Below, one piece after another: positions 1-8,106 of a DNA stretch of 33,313 bases; within the stretch, counting starts at the first letter, position 1; each line of letters begins with the position of its first letter. The notes below the pieces were generated by a model that did no database searches, was not told the DNA's origin, and saw nothing but the letters and a program-made list of their open reading frames with translations. The position numbers and the translations under genes were made by a program. The stretch covers positions 1 to 33,313 of the forward strand of contig JAPPMO010000009.1 in NCBI GenBank assembly GCA_028873975.1, given 5' to 3'. The DNA comes from Chloroflexota bacterium (GTDB lineage Bacteria > Chloroflexota > Anaerolineae > Aggregatilineales > Phototrophicaceae).

Positions 1-88
1 TTCTCTGTGCCCTCTGTGTTCTCTGTGGTTAATATTCAGTTTAGATTCCCACCATGTCAGCCGCTATCATTTTGATGCGATTGCCCTG
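1..88. mobile_element. Right part of a MITE-like element (copy 1, cut by the window start)
   Basis: Bases 1-85 match 11140-11224 at 80 of 85 positions (differences at 51, 53, 54, 56 and 76). The segment starts inside three 9-bp CTCTGTG units and ends at 71-88 with TTTGATGCGATTGCCCTG. That end is the exact reverse complement of the left end of copy 2 (10971-10988). The left half of this copy lies outside the window. No coding capacity is visible, so it is a non-autonomous element if mobile at all. Confidence 0.75.
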
Positions 89-107
89 CTTTGCGTCCGA
101 ATTCGCA

Positions 108-135
108 TAGACCGCGCCGCGCCATCGGTTATAAT
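108..135 (+). promoter_or_regulatory. Possible sigma-70-type promoter of the first peroxiredoxin
   Basis: A perfect TATAAT at 130-135 is preceded by TAGACC at 108-113 with a 16-bp spacer. The -35 is only a 4/6 match, so the call rests on the -10. The predicted transcript starts about 30 bases before the ATG at 173. Confidence 0.45.
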
Positions 136-172
136 CTAACGCATCTTTGCATATTTACGAAAGGAATGCGCA

Positions 173-637
173 ATGCCATCCGTAGGAGAAAAAGCCCCGG
201 ATTTTGAACTGCTCAATCAAGACGGCAAATCAGTCCGATTGAGCGACTATCGCGGCAGCAAGGTCTTGCTATTCGCCTATCCCAAAGCCGGCACATCGGG
301 ATGCACCGTCCAAGCCTGTGGCTTTCGCGACAACTTGCCGCAAATCGAAACATCGCGGGCTGTCGTACTCGGCTTGAGCCCGGATGAGCCCGCCGCGCTG
401 AGCAAATGGATCGCCAAAGAAGACTTGCCCTACGACTTGCTGTCGGATCCGGATCACGGTGTTCTAGAGGCTTGGGAAGCCTGGGGAGAAAAGTCTATGT
501 ACGGCAAGAAATACATGGGCGTAATCCGCTCTCACTGGATCATCGGCGAAGACGGCACTGTCTTGGATGCCCAGGTCAAAGTCAGCCCCAAGAAAAGCAT
601 CGAAAAGGCGCTGAAATTCCTGGCGAAATCCCAATAG
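173..637 (+). CDS. bcp: Thiol peroxiredoxin, BCP/PrxQ type
   Basis: A 154-residue AhpC/TSA-fold peroxiredoxin expected to reduce hydrogen peroxide and organic hydroperoxides in the cytoplasm using thioredoxin-like donors. The N-terminus reads VGEKAPDFELLNQDGK, the usual first strand of the family. The active-site segment PKAGTSGCTVQAC carries the peroxidatic Cys44 and, five residues on, a second Cys49, the resolving position of PrxQ/BCP proteins, followed by the conserved GFRD. A late LSDPDHGVLEAWEAWG segment is shared with the second peroxiredoxin at 7558-8031, so the two are paralogues. Length is normal for BCP (about 150-160 residues). AAAGGA lies just before the ATG at 173. The gene follows the end of a MITE-like element by about 85 bases. 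No signal peptide is seen. Confidence 0.93.
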   Translation: MPSVGEKAPDFELLNQDGKSVRLSDYRGSKVLLFAYPKAGTSGCTVQACGFRDNLPQIETSRAVVLGLSPDEPAALSKWIAKEDLPYDLLSDPDHGVLEAWEAWGEKSMYGKKYMGVIRSHWIIGEDGTVLDAQVKVSPKKSIEKALKFLAKSQ

Positions 638-675
638 ACCATCTGGCCAGCCTCGCCCGGGTCGTCTAAGTTGTC

Positions 676-2187
676 ATGCTCATACGCTTCGCTATTCTAG
701 TATTGCTATCGCTAGCGCTAGTTGTCGTCGCCTGCCGGCCGCAGAGCCAAGCAGCGCTTGACGAAGCCCTTGCCGCGCCAAGCGCCACCATCGAGATCGT
801 CTATGTGACGCCGACTACAGCGCCGACCCGCGTGCCGACCTTGGTCAGAATACAGCCGACAGCGATTCCTACAGCAACACCCACGATGATTGACCGTACA
901 AGCAGCCAGGTCGGCAATGGCAGTGAGCTCGACTGCAGGGACAGGCTCATGCGCGCCTATACGGAAGCCGGCAATCGCTGTCTCGGTGGTCCGAGCGGTC
1001 ATTTCTGTAGCGGTGGCGGGTCGCCGAATACCGCGCCGGAGGAAAATTTATTGGGGGACCCGGGCGCTGTCATAGAGGCGGCCAGGCTTGATGCCCTTCG
1101 CTCGCTCCCCCTGGATAATGCGGCGGGAGGCGGCTTGATCTGGCTGCGTCTGGAAGAAAACATCCTGATGGATGCCTTGCTCATTGGACAGGTCAGCATT
1201 CAAAATGTCGTGTTGCCCGATAGTGATTTTGCCAAATGGCAGTCCTTCACTTTGGAAAGTGGAACAAGCGCATGGCAGTGCGATGGGGCTCCCGAGATCG
1301 GCGTCATGGTGATACAGGGGCTGTACGGGCAGACATCGCGCGTGGTGGTCAACGACGTATCGCTTAGGATTAATGGCACAGTCATTGTCCTCACCCAAGA
1401 CAGCACCACCAAGTTTATCGCCATAGAGGGACAAGCCCGCCTGCTTGCCTCCGGACAGTCCATAGACATGAACGCCGGCGAACAGCTCAATTTCAGCTAT
1501 CCGCCGGGCGATTGGCGGAAACCCGAGGGCGCCATCGCCAGCCCCTCGCTTTTCGAATACGACCTGGTTAAGGACCTGCCAATTGTGCTGTTTGACCGCC
1601 CCGTGCCGATTCCGCAGCCCGGTTACGCGCAAACCCAAGGCGGCGTCAATATGCGCATGGCGCCCGATATCGAAGCCCAATTGCTCTTTCAGGTGCCGGC
1701 CGGCGAAACCATGAGCGTGCTCGGCATCAGCAGCAATCGCGAATGGCTGCACATCCGCCTGGGCAACGGCGAAACGGGCTGGATGAGCGCGGGCTTGCTT
1801 GCCAAGAATCTGGGGGAGATCAAGCGGGTCTATGATGTCACGCCTCCCCCGCCGCAGCGATATGGGGAGCTGGGCAGCCGGGCATTCGTTAACGTTGCCG
1901 CGGGCGGAAACCTGCGCGAAGCCCCGGATACCGCCTTTCGCGTTAAAGGCACCTTGCCATACGGCGCCCAGGTGAAGCTGCTCGCGCGCAGCCCCTATAG
2001 CCCCTGGGTAAAGGTCGATTTCGGGGGAGAAGTCGGCTGGATGGCTTTGTTCACGCTGCGGTCAGAATCGGTGATCGCTTCACTGCCCATCGACTACAAC
2101 GTCCCCTTGCCGCCCCGCGCTACCGCCACACCCGTATTCAGCTATGGGGGCGGTCACGCATATCCTGACCCAAGTACCGGATACTAG
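676..2187 (+). CDS. SH3-domain lipoprotein with Thr/Pro-rich linker
   Basis: A 503-residue predicted lipoprotein. A hydrophobic signal segment ends in the lipobox VVAC (Cys20), followed by a Thr/Pro-rich linker (about 42-71) typical of exported Chloroflexota proteins. A Cys-containing segment (Cys87, 102, 111, 202) comes next; Cys102 to Cys111 spans a Gly/Ser-rich RCLGGPSGHFCSGGG patch. Residues about 220-275 resemble a FecR-like beta segment (inference). Two bacterial SH3-type repeats follow at about 320-375 (NMRMAPDIEAQLLFQVPAGE, then GETGWMSAGLL) and 403-460 (NLREAPDTAFRVKG, then GEVGWMALFTL). Such repeats often bind cell-surface polymers; the ligand here is unknown. The stop overlaps the stop of the convergent minus-strand gene by four bases. 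No strong ribosome-binding site precedes the ATG, so the start is less sure than the frame. Confidence 0.8.
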   Translation: MLIRFAILVLLSLALVVVACRPQSQAALDEALAAPSATIEIVYVTPTTAPTRVPTLVRIQPTAIPTATPTMIDRTSSQVGNGSELDCRDRLMRAYTEAGNRCLGGPSGHFCSGGGSPNTAPEENLLGDPGAVIEAARLDALRSLPLDNAAGGGLIWLRLEENILMDALLIGQVSIQNVVLPDSDFAKWQSFTLESGTSAWQCDGAPEIGVMVIQGLYGQTSRVVVNDVSLRINGTVIVLTQDSTTKFIAIEGQARLLASGQSIDMNAGEQLNFSYPPGDWRKPEGAIASPSLFEYDLVKDLPIVLFDRPVPIPQPGYAQTQGGVNMRMAPDIEAQLLFQVPAGETMSVLGISSNREWLHIRLGNGETGWMSAGLLAKNLGEIKRVYDVTPPPPQRYGELGSRAFVNVAAGGNLREAPDTAFRVKGTLPYGAQVKLLARSPYSPWVKVDFGGEVGWMALFTLRSESVIASLPIDYNVPLPPRATATPVFSYGGGHAYPDPSTGY

Positions 2188-4568
2188 CCGGCTGCGACGC
2201 GAATGCTGGTCAGCGGAACGCTGTCGCCGACATCATCGCCCGTCTCGTCGGTTACCCGGGGACGATAGCCGTTGCCGCAATCGTCCGCCGGCATCAATTC
2301 GCAGGTGTACAAGCCGACAATGAGTTGATACTCGCCCGCGGATAGCTGCTCCGGCAAGCGCAAATCGTAAGTATCCACGATATAGCCGTCGGGTCCCCAC
2401 CATTCGCTAATTGCCCGGCCCGCAGGATGCAGCTTGTCAACTTGCGCCTGGGGCGGTCCTCCAGTCGAAAGGTGCAAGAAGCTGGAAAAGTTGACATCAA
2501 TTTCCTCCAGCGCATACCAATAGACGCGCAAGCGCAAGTGATCGCCCGGGCGCAAGACATCAGCGCTGAGATCGTAGCCAAGCACTTGCAAGCTGTCGTC
2601 CAGCGTGAAGCGCGTCCGAAATTGCGCTGGCAAAGCCTCCCCAGGCGGAGAATTATGCCAAGCCAGCCCTTCCTGAAAGAAGACAAGCACGCATAGCAGC
2701 GCAATCCCGCCCCCCAGCAGCGCGCCAACGGTCGCAGGGCGCGAAAGCGGCGCGATGTTCCAGTATGGACGCGGCATTGCCCGCCGTCGGCGCAAGAGTG
2801 TCCCCGCGCCGACGGACAGCAATATCGACAAGAGCGAGGCCCAGGCGGCTAAATCGCGGGCGGGGGTCGAACCGAGATACAGGCGCACTTTATGCTCGCC
2901 CGACGGTACGGGAAAAGTGATAAAGCCGTGGTGCGGGGATGGTGTGATTTCGACCGGTCGCCCATCAATTTCGGCGCGCCAGCCCAGCCAATAGAAGTTG
3001 TAAATCTCGGCGACAAAGTCTTGGCTGGTGTTGATGCGCCACTCGTGCGCTTGCGGGGAATTGTGAATCAGCTCGGCGGCGGATCCCGCCGGCAAGATCG
3101 AATGATTCAGTTTGTCTATCGGATAGCCATCGGCGTAGTCCAGCAGCAAGTGCGCTGTGGGATCGGGAACGGAATGAACATGGCGGGGCCGATACTCGCC
3201 GGTGAATGTCGTGCCAAGCTGGCGCTTCGCCGTCTCTTCAGCATGGTAGGCCGCGATCGATGTATCCAGCGTTTCATGACGCCATTCCGGCACATAGAAC
3301 AGCGGAATCGCCAGCAGGATGGGGAGCGCGACCAAGGATGCCGACAAGCTGATTTGGGGGCGCGAGTCGAGCCTTGCCAGCCAAAGGCCGTTCGCTCCCC
3401 CGATGATCGCCAGGCAAGCCGCGATTGGTCCCAGCAGGCGCCAGGGAAACTGCAGAAACTGTATCGGGCGGAAGCTGTCCCAGAAGGGCAAAGCGCCCGG
3501 CAGGACCAGAAGCAACATTGCCAGCGCTATAATGGCAAAATACAAGACGCCGAGGAAGCTCTGCGGGTGCAGCGATCGATAACCGCGAATATACAGCGCC
3601 GCAGTCGCCGCCAGTGCGAGCAGCGCCTGCATCCACTGCGCGAGTCCGAGGGTTTTCAGTTCGCTCAGTCCGTTGATGGCGCCGGCGTCATGGATCGGCG
3701 GCGGCGCCAGCAAGTCCGACAGCCGCACGAAAGCCTCTCGATAGTCCAGCAAGCCGGCCACTGTCAGGTTTTGCAGATGTACGGAATCGCTTTCCAGCAG
3801 GACCGGCAACCAAAACGTCGCGGCAGCCCCGGCGCCCAGCGCCATCGCCAGCAAAGCCCAGGCCGCCGGTCGCCAACCCAAACGACTGGCTTCGCGATTC
3901 AAGTATTGCAGAGCCGCTTCGAATGCGATCCAGGCTAGTGTCATGCCGGTCAAGACCAGTGCCATCAGATTATGCGCGTTGATCAGCGCCGCTTGCAGTA
4001 GAACCAGGGACAAGAAGTTGACCGGTGAAACTTTGTCGCGCAGCGCGTCGACGCGCCACAACAGCCAAGGGAAAAGCGCGAAAGACAAGAGTTCGGGATA
4101 GGTTCCTCTGGCGTAGGCTTCGGTGTACATCAGATAGGGACTGTATACGTAGAGCAGCCCGGCGATGATCCCGCTCAAGCGCCCAAATCGCCGTTTCGCA
4201 AACAGGTACATCCCGCTGCTGCATCCCAGCAGGCTGAGCGCCAGCAGGGCGCGCAAAGCGTCCAGGGCGCCCAGACCAAGCACGACATGGAACAAACTGG
4301 TGATGACGTAGGTCAAGCGCGCGTAGAAGTGAAACAGGGGCGATCCATAACCCAGGTAGAAGCCTTCCGCCCAGGTCGGGAATAGCAGACCATGCGACCA
4401 ACTGCGATTCATCTCGGCCACGCGGTAGCTGTGATAAAGCACATCCGGTCCATTGGGCAAGCCAGCGTTTCTCAGCAGCGGGATCAAGGCGAAGGCTGTC
4501 AAAGCCAAGACCAATACCAAGCCGGGGTCGATGGATCTGCGAATGCCACGCCAGGAGGGAAGGCTCAT
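2184..4568 (-). CDS. Multispan membrane protein, 6-pyruvoyl-tetrahydropterin synthase-related family
   Basis: A 794-residue polytopic membrane protein. The N-terminal two thirds holds many hydrophobic segments with GT-C-like features: an early acidic/His loop (NGPDVLYHSYRVAEM), GSPLFHFYARLTY, and YSPYLMYTEAYARGTYPELL. The middle (about 430-560) is a soluble beta-rich part including WLGWRAEIDGRPVEI, followed by two more spans and a C-terminal soluble beta domain (LQVLGYDLSADVLRPGDHLR onward). This layout matches proteins annotated as 6-pyruvoyl-tetrahydropterin synthase-related membrane proteins or YfhO-like proteins. Despite the name there is no pterin chemistry implied; a role in lipid-linked sugar transfer or cell-surface glycan assembly is an inference from the GT-C resemblance. 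It diverges from the MFS gene at 4734 and converges on the SH3 lipoprotein. Confidence 0.75.
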   Translation of the reverse strand: MSLPSWRGIRRSIDPGLVLVLALTAFALIPLLRNAGLPNGPDVLYHSYRVAEMNRSWSHGLLFPTWAEGFYLGYGSPLFHFYARLTYVITSLFHVVLGLGALDALRALLALSLLGCSSGMYLFAKRRFGRLSGIIAGLLYVYSPYLMYTEAYARGTYPELLSFALFPWLLWRVDALRDKVSPVNFLSLVLLQAALINAHNLMALVLTGMTLAWIAFEAALQYLNREASRLGWRPAAWALLAMALGAGAAATFWLPVLLESDSVHLQNLTVAGLLDYREAFVRLSDLLAPPPIHDAGAINGLSELKTLGLAQWMQALLALAATAALYIRGYRSLHPQSFLGVLYFAIIALAMLLLVLPGALPFWDSFRPIQFLQFPWRLLGPIAACLAIIGGANGLWLARLDSRPQISLSASLVALPILLAIPLFYVPEWRHETLDTSIAAYHAEETAKRQLGTTFTGEYRPRHVHSVPDPTAHLLLDYADGYPIDKLNHSILPAGSAAELIHNSPQAHEWRINTSQDFVAEIYNFYWLGWRAEIDGRPVEITPSPHHGFITFPVPSGEHKVRLYLGSTPARDLAAWASLLSILLSVGAGTLLRRRRAMPRPYWNIAPLSRPATVGALLGGGIALLCVLVFFQEGLAWHNSPPGEALPAQFRTRFTLDDSLQVLGYDLSADVLRPGDHLRLRVYWYALEEIDVNFSSFLHLSTGGPPQAQVDKLHPAGRAISEWWGPDGYIVDTYDLRLPEQLSAGEYQLIVGLYTCELMPADDCGNGYRPRVTDETGDDVGDSVPLTSIRVAAG

Positions 4569-4605
4569 TTTCTCGCTTGCAAGCCAGATTTGTCAGCAGT
4601 CCCAA

Positions 4606-4634
4606 AGTATACAATGCGCTTCATTGCCGGGCAA
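4606..4634 (-). promoter_or_regulatory. Probable promoter of the PTPS-related membrane protein
   Basis: Read on the minus strand: TTGCCC (4634-4629), a 17-bp spacer, then TATACT (4611-4606). It lies about 40 bases upstream of the ATG at 4568, inside the 165-bp divergent gap shared with the MFS gene. Confidence 0.5.
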
Positions 4635-4733
4635 TTTCGAGTCCCGGCGGCAGCGGCTGTCGTCCGCGACTGTGAAGTTCGGCGTTTCGATGTATTTTTA
4701 GGCAAGATTGCGAAATGATTTGGGGACCCGGCC

Positions 4734-6800
4734 GTGTTGAGCGATGCAGCCCAGCCAGAAGACTCCGCCTACCGACGGCGCATCAACGCCTGGGCGATGT
4801 ACGACTGGGCGAACTCGGCCTTCGCGACCACGATTCTCGCCAGCCTGCTGCCGATCTACTACAGCGCCGTCGCTGGCGCCACCTTGCCTAGCGAAGCGAC
4901 CGCCACCGCCTATTGGTCGCTGACGATCAGCCTGTCGCTGTTTATCGTCGCCATCCTGTCGCCCATATTGGGAACCGTCTCCGATGTCATGCGCAGCAAG
5001 AAGCGCTTCCTGGCATTGTTCATCGGCGCGGGCGTGGTCGGCACGGGGCTGCTGATCTTTGTCAGCACGGGCGACTGGCTGCTGGCCTCCCTGTTTTTTG
5101 TATTGGGGCGCATCGGCTTCGGCGGATCGCTGGTCTTCTACGATGCCCTGCTGCCCCACGTCGCCCGACCGGGCGACCGCGACTGGGTTTCGACCAGAGG
5201 CTATGCCCTGGGATATATGGGCGGCGGCATTCTGCTGGCGATCAACGTGGCGATGTTCTGGTTCATCCCCGACAGCCTGTTCGAAAACGCCGGTGTAAGG
5301 CTATCCTTCCTGAGCGTCGCCATTTGGTGGGCGCTGTTTTCCCTGCCGATATTGCGCCAGGCGCCGGAGCCGCCGTCCTTGGCGGTTACACTGAGACGCG
5401 GCGAGACGGTCATCGGTGTCAGCTTGCGCCGCCTGCGGGATACCTTTCGCAACATCACGCGCTATCGGGAGCTGTTCAAATACTTGGTCGCCTTCTTGAT
5501 CTACAACGACGCCATCGGCGCCATCATCGCGATTGCGGCGATCTATGGCGCCGAGCTCGGCTTTGGCATGGTCGAATTGGTATTGGCGATCCTGCTGGTC
5601 CAGTTTGCCGGCATCCCCTTCAGCATCATATTCGGACGCCTGCCCGCTCATAACGACGAGCGCGCGCCATTTTACCTGGCATTTATTCTGATCAATGCGA
5701 TTGCCCTGCCCCTGCTCGCTTTGGCTCTGGTCAAGTCCCTGCCCGCTGACGTTACCGGCGCCCCGCCCGCGCCGTACATGACCGACGGCGATTTTGTCGG
5801 CGAAGGCGCTTACCTTGTCGGCGAGGCGCCCTTCGCCGCTTCCGGCAACTGGAGCGCCCTGACGGTGGCCGGGGACGATCTCATCGGCGACGGCGTCGCC
5901 GGGCGCGTGACCGCCCTGCTGGCAGGACGACCCGAGGACCTCAACTACCAGATCACGGATGAAGTCGACGCCTCCCAGACGCTAACCTTCAACGGGAAAG
6001 CAATCGAGCTTGAGTACCGTTCGGCGCCAGACGGCGGCGTCATCGCATTCCGGCTTGATGGCGAAGTTTTGACTGGTACTGAGATTGATGAAGACGGCGA
6101 CACAGTCCTGGCTCCTGTTACTGTCAATACAGCAAATGACACGGTGCGCTATGGCGAAACTTTCAGCCTTGAATTGGACGAGCCGGGTCTACACAGCCTC
6201 ACAATCGTCAATGCCTCCGACCAAAACGAGAGCGGCCCCGCCAGGACAATTGCGCTGGGCCAAGTTGAAGTCTTGCCGGCAGCGCGGGTAAGCAGCTTGC
6301 CGACGATCATCGGCATTATCGCCGCCTTCGAGCTCATGGCCTTGCTGGTGGCATGGCTCATCCGGTCGCGTTTCGTCGCCTTATCCAACTGGCTGGATAC
6401 CAGGCGCAGCATTCTCTTGTCTCTGCTGGTGTATGCGATCATCGCCTGTTGGGGATTCTTCTTGAACGCCACCTTGGAATTCTGGATGCTGGCGCTGATG
6501 GTAGCGATGGTGCAAGGGGGCAGCCAGGCTCTCAGCCGCAGCCTGTATGCCAGCTTGTGCCCCAAGGCCAAGAGTGGAGAATTCTTCGGCTTCTACAGCG
6601 TCATGGAAAAATTCGCATCCATCATCGGTCCGCTGATCTTCGCCTTCGCCGCCATCGCGTTTGGCAGCAGCCGCCCGGCCATTCTCAGCTTGATTCTGCT
6701 TTTCATCCTCGGCGGATACCTGCTCAGCCGCGTCGATATTGAAGCCGGGCAACGCGTCGCCCGCGAAGAAGACGCCGCGCAGAGCCATGATAGCAATTGA
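4734..6800 (+). CDS. UMF1/Atg22-type MFS transporter with a large inserted soluble domain
   Basis: A 688-residue transporter. The signature NAWAMYDWANSAFATTI (about 18-34) identifies the UMF1/Atg22-like branch of the major facilitator superfamily. An MFS loop motif (GTVSDVMRSKKR) lies at 80-91. Hydrophobic spans fill residues 30-335 and 521-680. Between them, about 340-520, sits an extra soluble, acidic, beta-rich domain containing NWSALTVAGDDLIGDGV and LDEPGLHSLTIVNAS. Ordinary family members are about 400-480 residues and lack it. Its GLHSLTI-type ending resembles jelly-roll or Ig-like sugar-binding folds, which is inference only. Substrate unknown; fungal Atg22 effluxes amino acids. Start is GTG at 4734, or TTG one codon later; no clear Shine-Dalgarno separates them. 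Convergent with the PH-domain gene, 22 bases apart. Confidence 0.85.
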   Translation: MLSDAAQPEDSAYRRRINAWAMYDWANSAFATTILASLLPIYYSAVAGATLPSEATATAYWSLTISLSLFIVAILSPILGTVSDVMRSKKRFLALFIGAGVVGTGLLIFVSTGDWLLASLFFVLGRIGFGGSLVFYDALLPHVARPGDRDWVSTRGYALGYMGGGILLAINVAMFWFIPDSLFENAGVRLSFLSVAIWWALFSLPILRQAPEPPSLAVTLRRGETVIGVSLRRLRDTFRNITRYRELFKYLVAFLIYNDAIGAIIAIAAIYGAELGFGMVELVLAILLVQFAGIPFSIIFGRLPAHNDERAPFYLAFILINAIALPLLALALVKSLPADVTGAPPAPYMTDGDFVGEGAYLVGEAPFAASGNWSALTVAGDDLIGDGVAGRVTALLAGRPEDLNYQITDEVDASQTLTFNGKAIELEYRSAPDGGVIAFRLDGEVLTGTEIDEDGDTVLAPVTVNTANDTVRYGETFSLELDEPGLHSLTIVNASDQNESGPARTIALGQVEVLPAARVSSLPTIIGIIAAFELMALLVAWLIRSRFVALSNWLDTRRSILLSLLVYAIIACWGFFLNATLEFWMLALMVAMVQGGSQALSRSLYASLCPKAKSGEFFGFYSVMEKFASIIGPLIFAFAAIAFGSSRPAILSLILLFILGGYLLSRVDIEAGQRVAREEDAAQSHDSN

Positions 6801-6822
6801 ATAGACATCCACGCAGTCGGAG

Positions 6823-7422
6823 CTAGTTCTCTTTAGCCGGATCGTCAAGCGCATCGGTCTGCTCCCGCAAGAGATCCAGCACGCGGTCCAGATGCCGAAC
6901 CCCCGCCAGCGACAGTCGGCGCGGCTGCGCCGCTGACGCGGGCATATCCTCCGACTCGTCGCGAAAGAACGTGATGCTTCCCCGGCCCCGACCTTCCTGC
7001 CGGATACGTATCGAACTCAGCGAATCGAGGCGCATGTAGCGAACGATCCTGTTTCTGTGCACATCCGCCACCAGCACGCGCTGGTCGGTGATCGCGTTAA
7101 GGCCGCCGGTCATCAGCCCGAATGCGAAATAGAGCAAGATGAACAGCAGACATATACCGTCCACGATCAAAAGGGGAATCATCAGCCAGCCCATTGAGCC
7201 GGATGCCGGCAGCAGCGACGGCGCGAATACCAGAACCAGGATAGCCAAGTTAACCAAGAGCGTGAAAAACATCAGTATCTTGCCGAAGCCGCCGATGAGC
7301 GACTTGTCGCTCAACTTATCCCACCAGAGCAGCGTCTCGCCCTCATCGAGCAGCGCCTCGATCTGCCCGGGCAAGTCCTGTTCGTCCGCCTTGCCGCGCG
7401 TCGACATAGGAAAAGCAGCCAT
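6823..7422 (-). CDS. Membrane protein with bacterial PH-like (bPH2) domain
   Basis: A 199-residue protein. A short charged N-terminus ends in GETLLWWDKLSDKS. Two hydrophobic spans follow (roughly 45-70 and 75-105), then a cytoplasmic-type beta domain with the phrase GLNAITDQRVLVADVHRNRIVRYMRL split across strands, SLSSIRIRQEGRGRGSITFF, and a C-terminal amphipathic helix (RHLDRVLDLLREQ). This is the usual order of small bacterial PH-like proteins, which carry the [FY]-x-[IV]-T-x-x-R motif right after the membrane hairpin. Their function is generally unknown; membrane association is likely. Start ATG at 7422 is preceded by no strong ribosome-binding site, and a second in-frame ATG lies five codons in. 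Confidence 0.75.
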   Translation of the reverse strand: MAAFPMSTRGKADEQDLPGQIEALLDEGETLLWWDKLSDKSLIGGFGKILMFFTLLVNLAILVLVFAPSLLPASGSMGWLMIPLLIVDGICLLFILLYFAFGLMTGGLNAITDQRVLVADVHRNRIVRYMRLDSLSSIRIRQEGRGRGSITFFRDESEDMPASAAQPRRLSLAGVRHLDRVLDLLREQTDALDDPAKEN

Positions 7423-7462
7423 GCTCGCTATTTAACCGGGCGTCATTATACGACAGCCGGTC

Positions 7463-7471
7463 TGATATAAT
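7463..7471 (+). promoter_or_regulatory. Extended -10 element upstream of the second peroxiredoxin
   Basis: TGATATAAT (TGn plus perfect TATAAT, 7466-7471) with no good -35, as expected for extended -10 promoters. The predicted transcript begins about 80 bases before the ATG at 7558. Confidence 0.45.
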
Positions 7472-7557
7472 CAGAGCCCAAGCTGTCAATCAGACAATAG
7501 CAGGCTGCGGCTGGCAAACTTGCAATGCGCTAGCTTTGTTTTTTGGAGGAATACACC

Positions 7558-8031
7558 ATGCCCGATATCGGAAAGATAGCGCCGGATTTCGAGCTCAAGA
7601 ACCAAGACAATGAGTTGGTCAGGCTCAGCGACTGCCGCGGCAAAAGAGTGATCATTTTCGCCTTTCCCAAAGCCAATACCATGGGCTGCAATAATCAAGC
7701 CTGCTCATTTCGCGATGTCTTCCCGCAGATCGCTTCCAAAAATGCCCTTGTCTTCGGTGTCAGTTCCGATTCCGCCGCCACGCTGGCCGCCTGGAAAAAG
7801 CGCAAGCAACTGCAATACGATCTCTTGTCGGATCCCCAGCACGAGATGCTGGAGGCTTGGGAGGCCTGGGGCATTGACCTCAAGCTGTTCAAGTTGCCGC
7901 TAGGGGCGACGCGTTCCTATTGGGTTATCGACGAGAAGGGCATTCTGGTCGATCAACAGATAGGCGTGCGCCCGGCCGAAAGTGTGGAAAAAGCGCTGGC
8001 AAGCGTCGAAAGAATCGCCGGCGCCCCATAA
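7558..8031 (+). CDS. bcp: Second thiol peroxiredoxin, BCP/PrxQ type
   Basis: A 157-residue peroxiredoxin paralogous to the product of 173-637. Cys44 (FPKANTMGC) and Cys49 (NNQAC) fall at exactly the same residue numbers, followed by SFRD, and the LSDPQHEMLEAWEAWG block is shared. The usual Thr after the peroxidatic Cys (CT) is Asn here (GCNN), a conservative oddity. I place the start at ATG 7558 and not at an upstream in-frame TTG at 7543, because the segment between them contains the Shine-Dalgarno GGAGGA seven bases before the ATG. An extra Cys26 is present near the N-terminus. The homoserine dehydrogenase gene follows 75 bases downstream on the same strand. Function is expected to be cytoplasmic peroxide reduction; why two copies are kept is unknown. 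Confidence 0.92.
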   Translation: MPDIGKIAPDFELKNQDNELVRLSDCRGKRVIIFAFPKANTMGCNNQACSFRDVFPQIASKNALVFGVSSDSAATLAAWKKRKQLQYDLLSDPQHEMLEAWEAWGIDLKLFKLPLGATRSYWVIDEKGILVDQQIGVRPAESVEKALASVERIAGAP

Positions 8032-8106
8032 GTCAGGCTACCTGCTTCCGCTCAACTCCTTGTATGATTGCGCGCGGGGCAAACCAAGCGCGAAATGGAA
8101 AACATA

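Noticed and set aside
2892..3938. A 348-codon plus-strand open frame
   Set aside because: It lies wholly antisense to the PTPS-related membrane gene, is Arg/Gln-rich with no domain pattern and no ribosome-binding site; a high-GC shadow.
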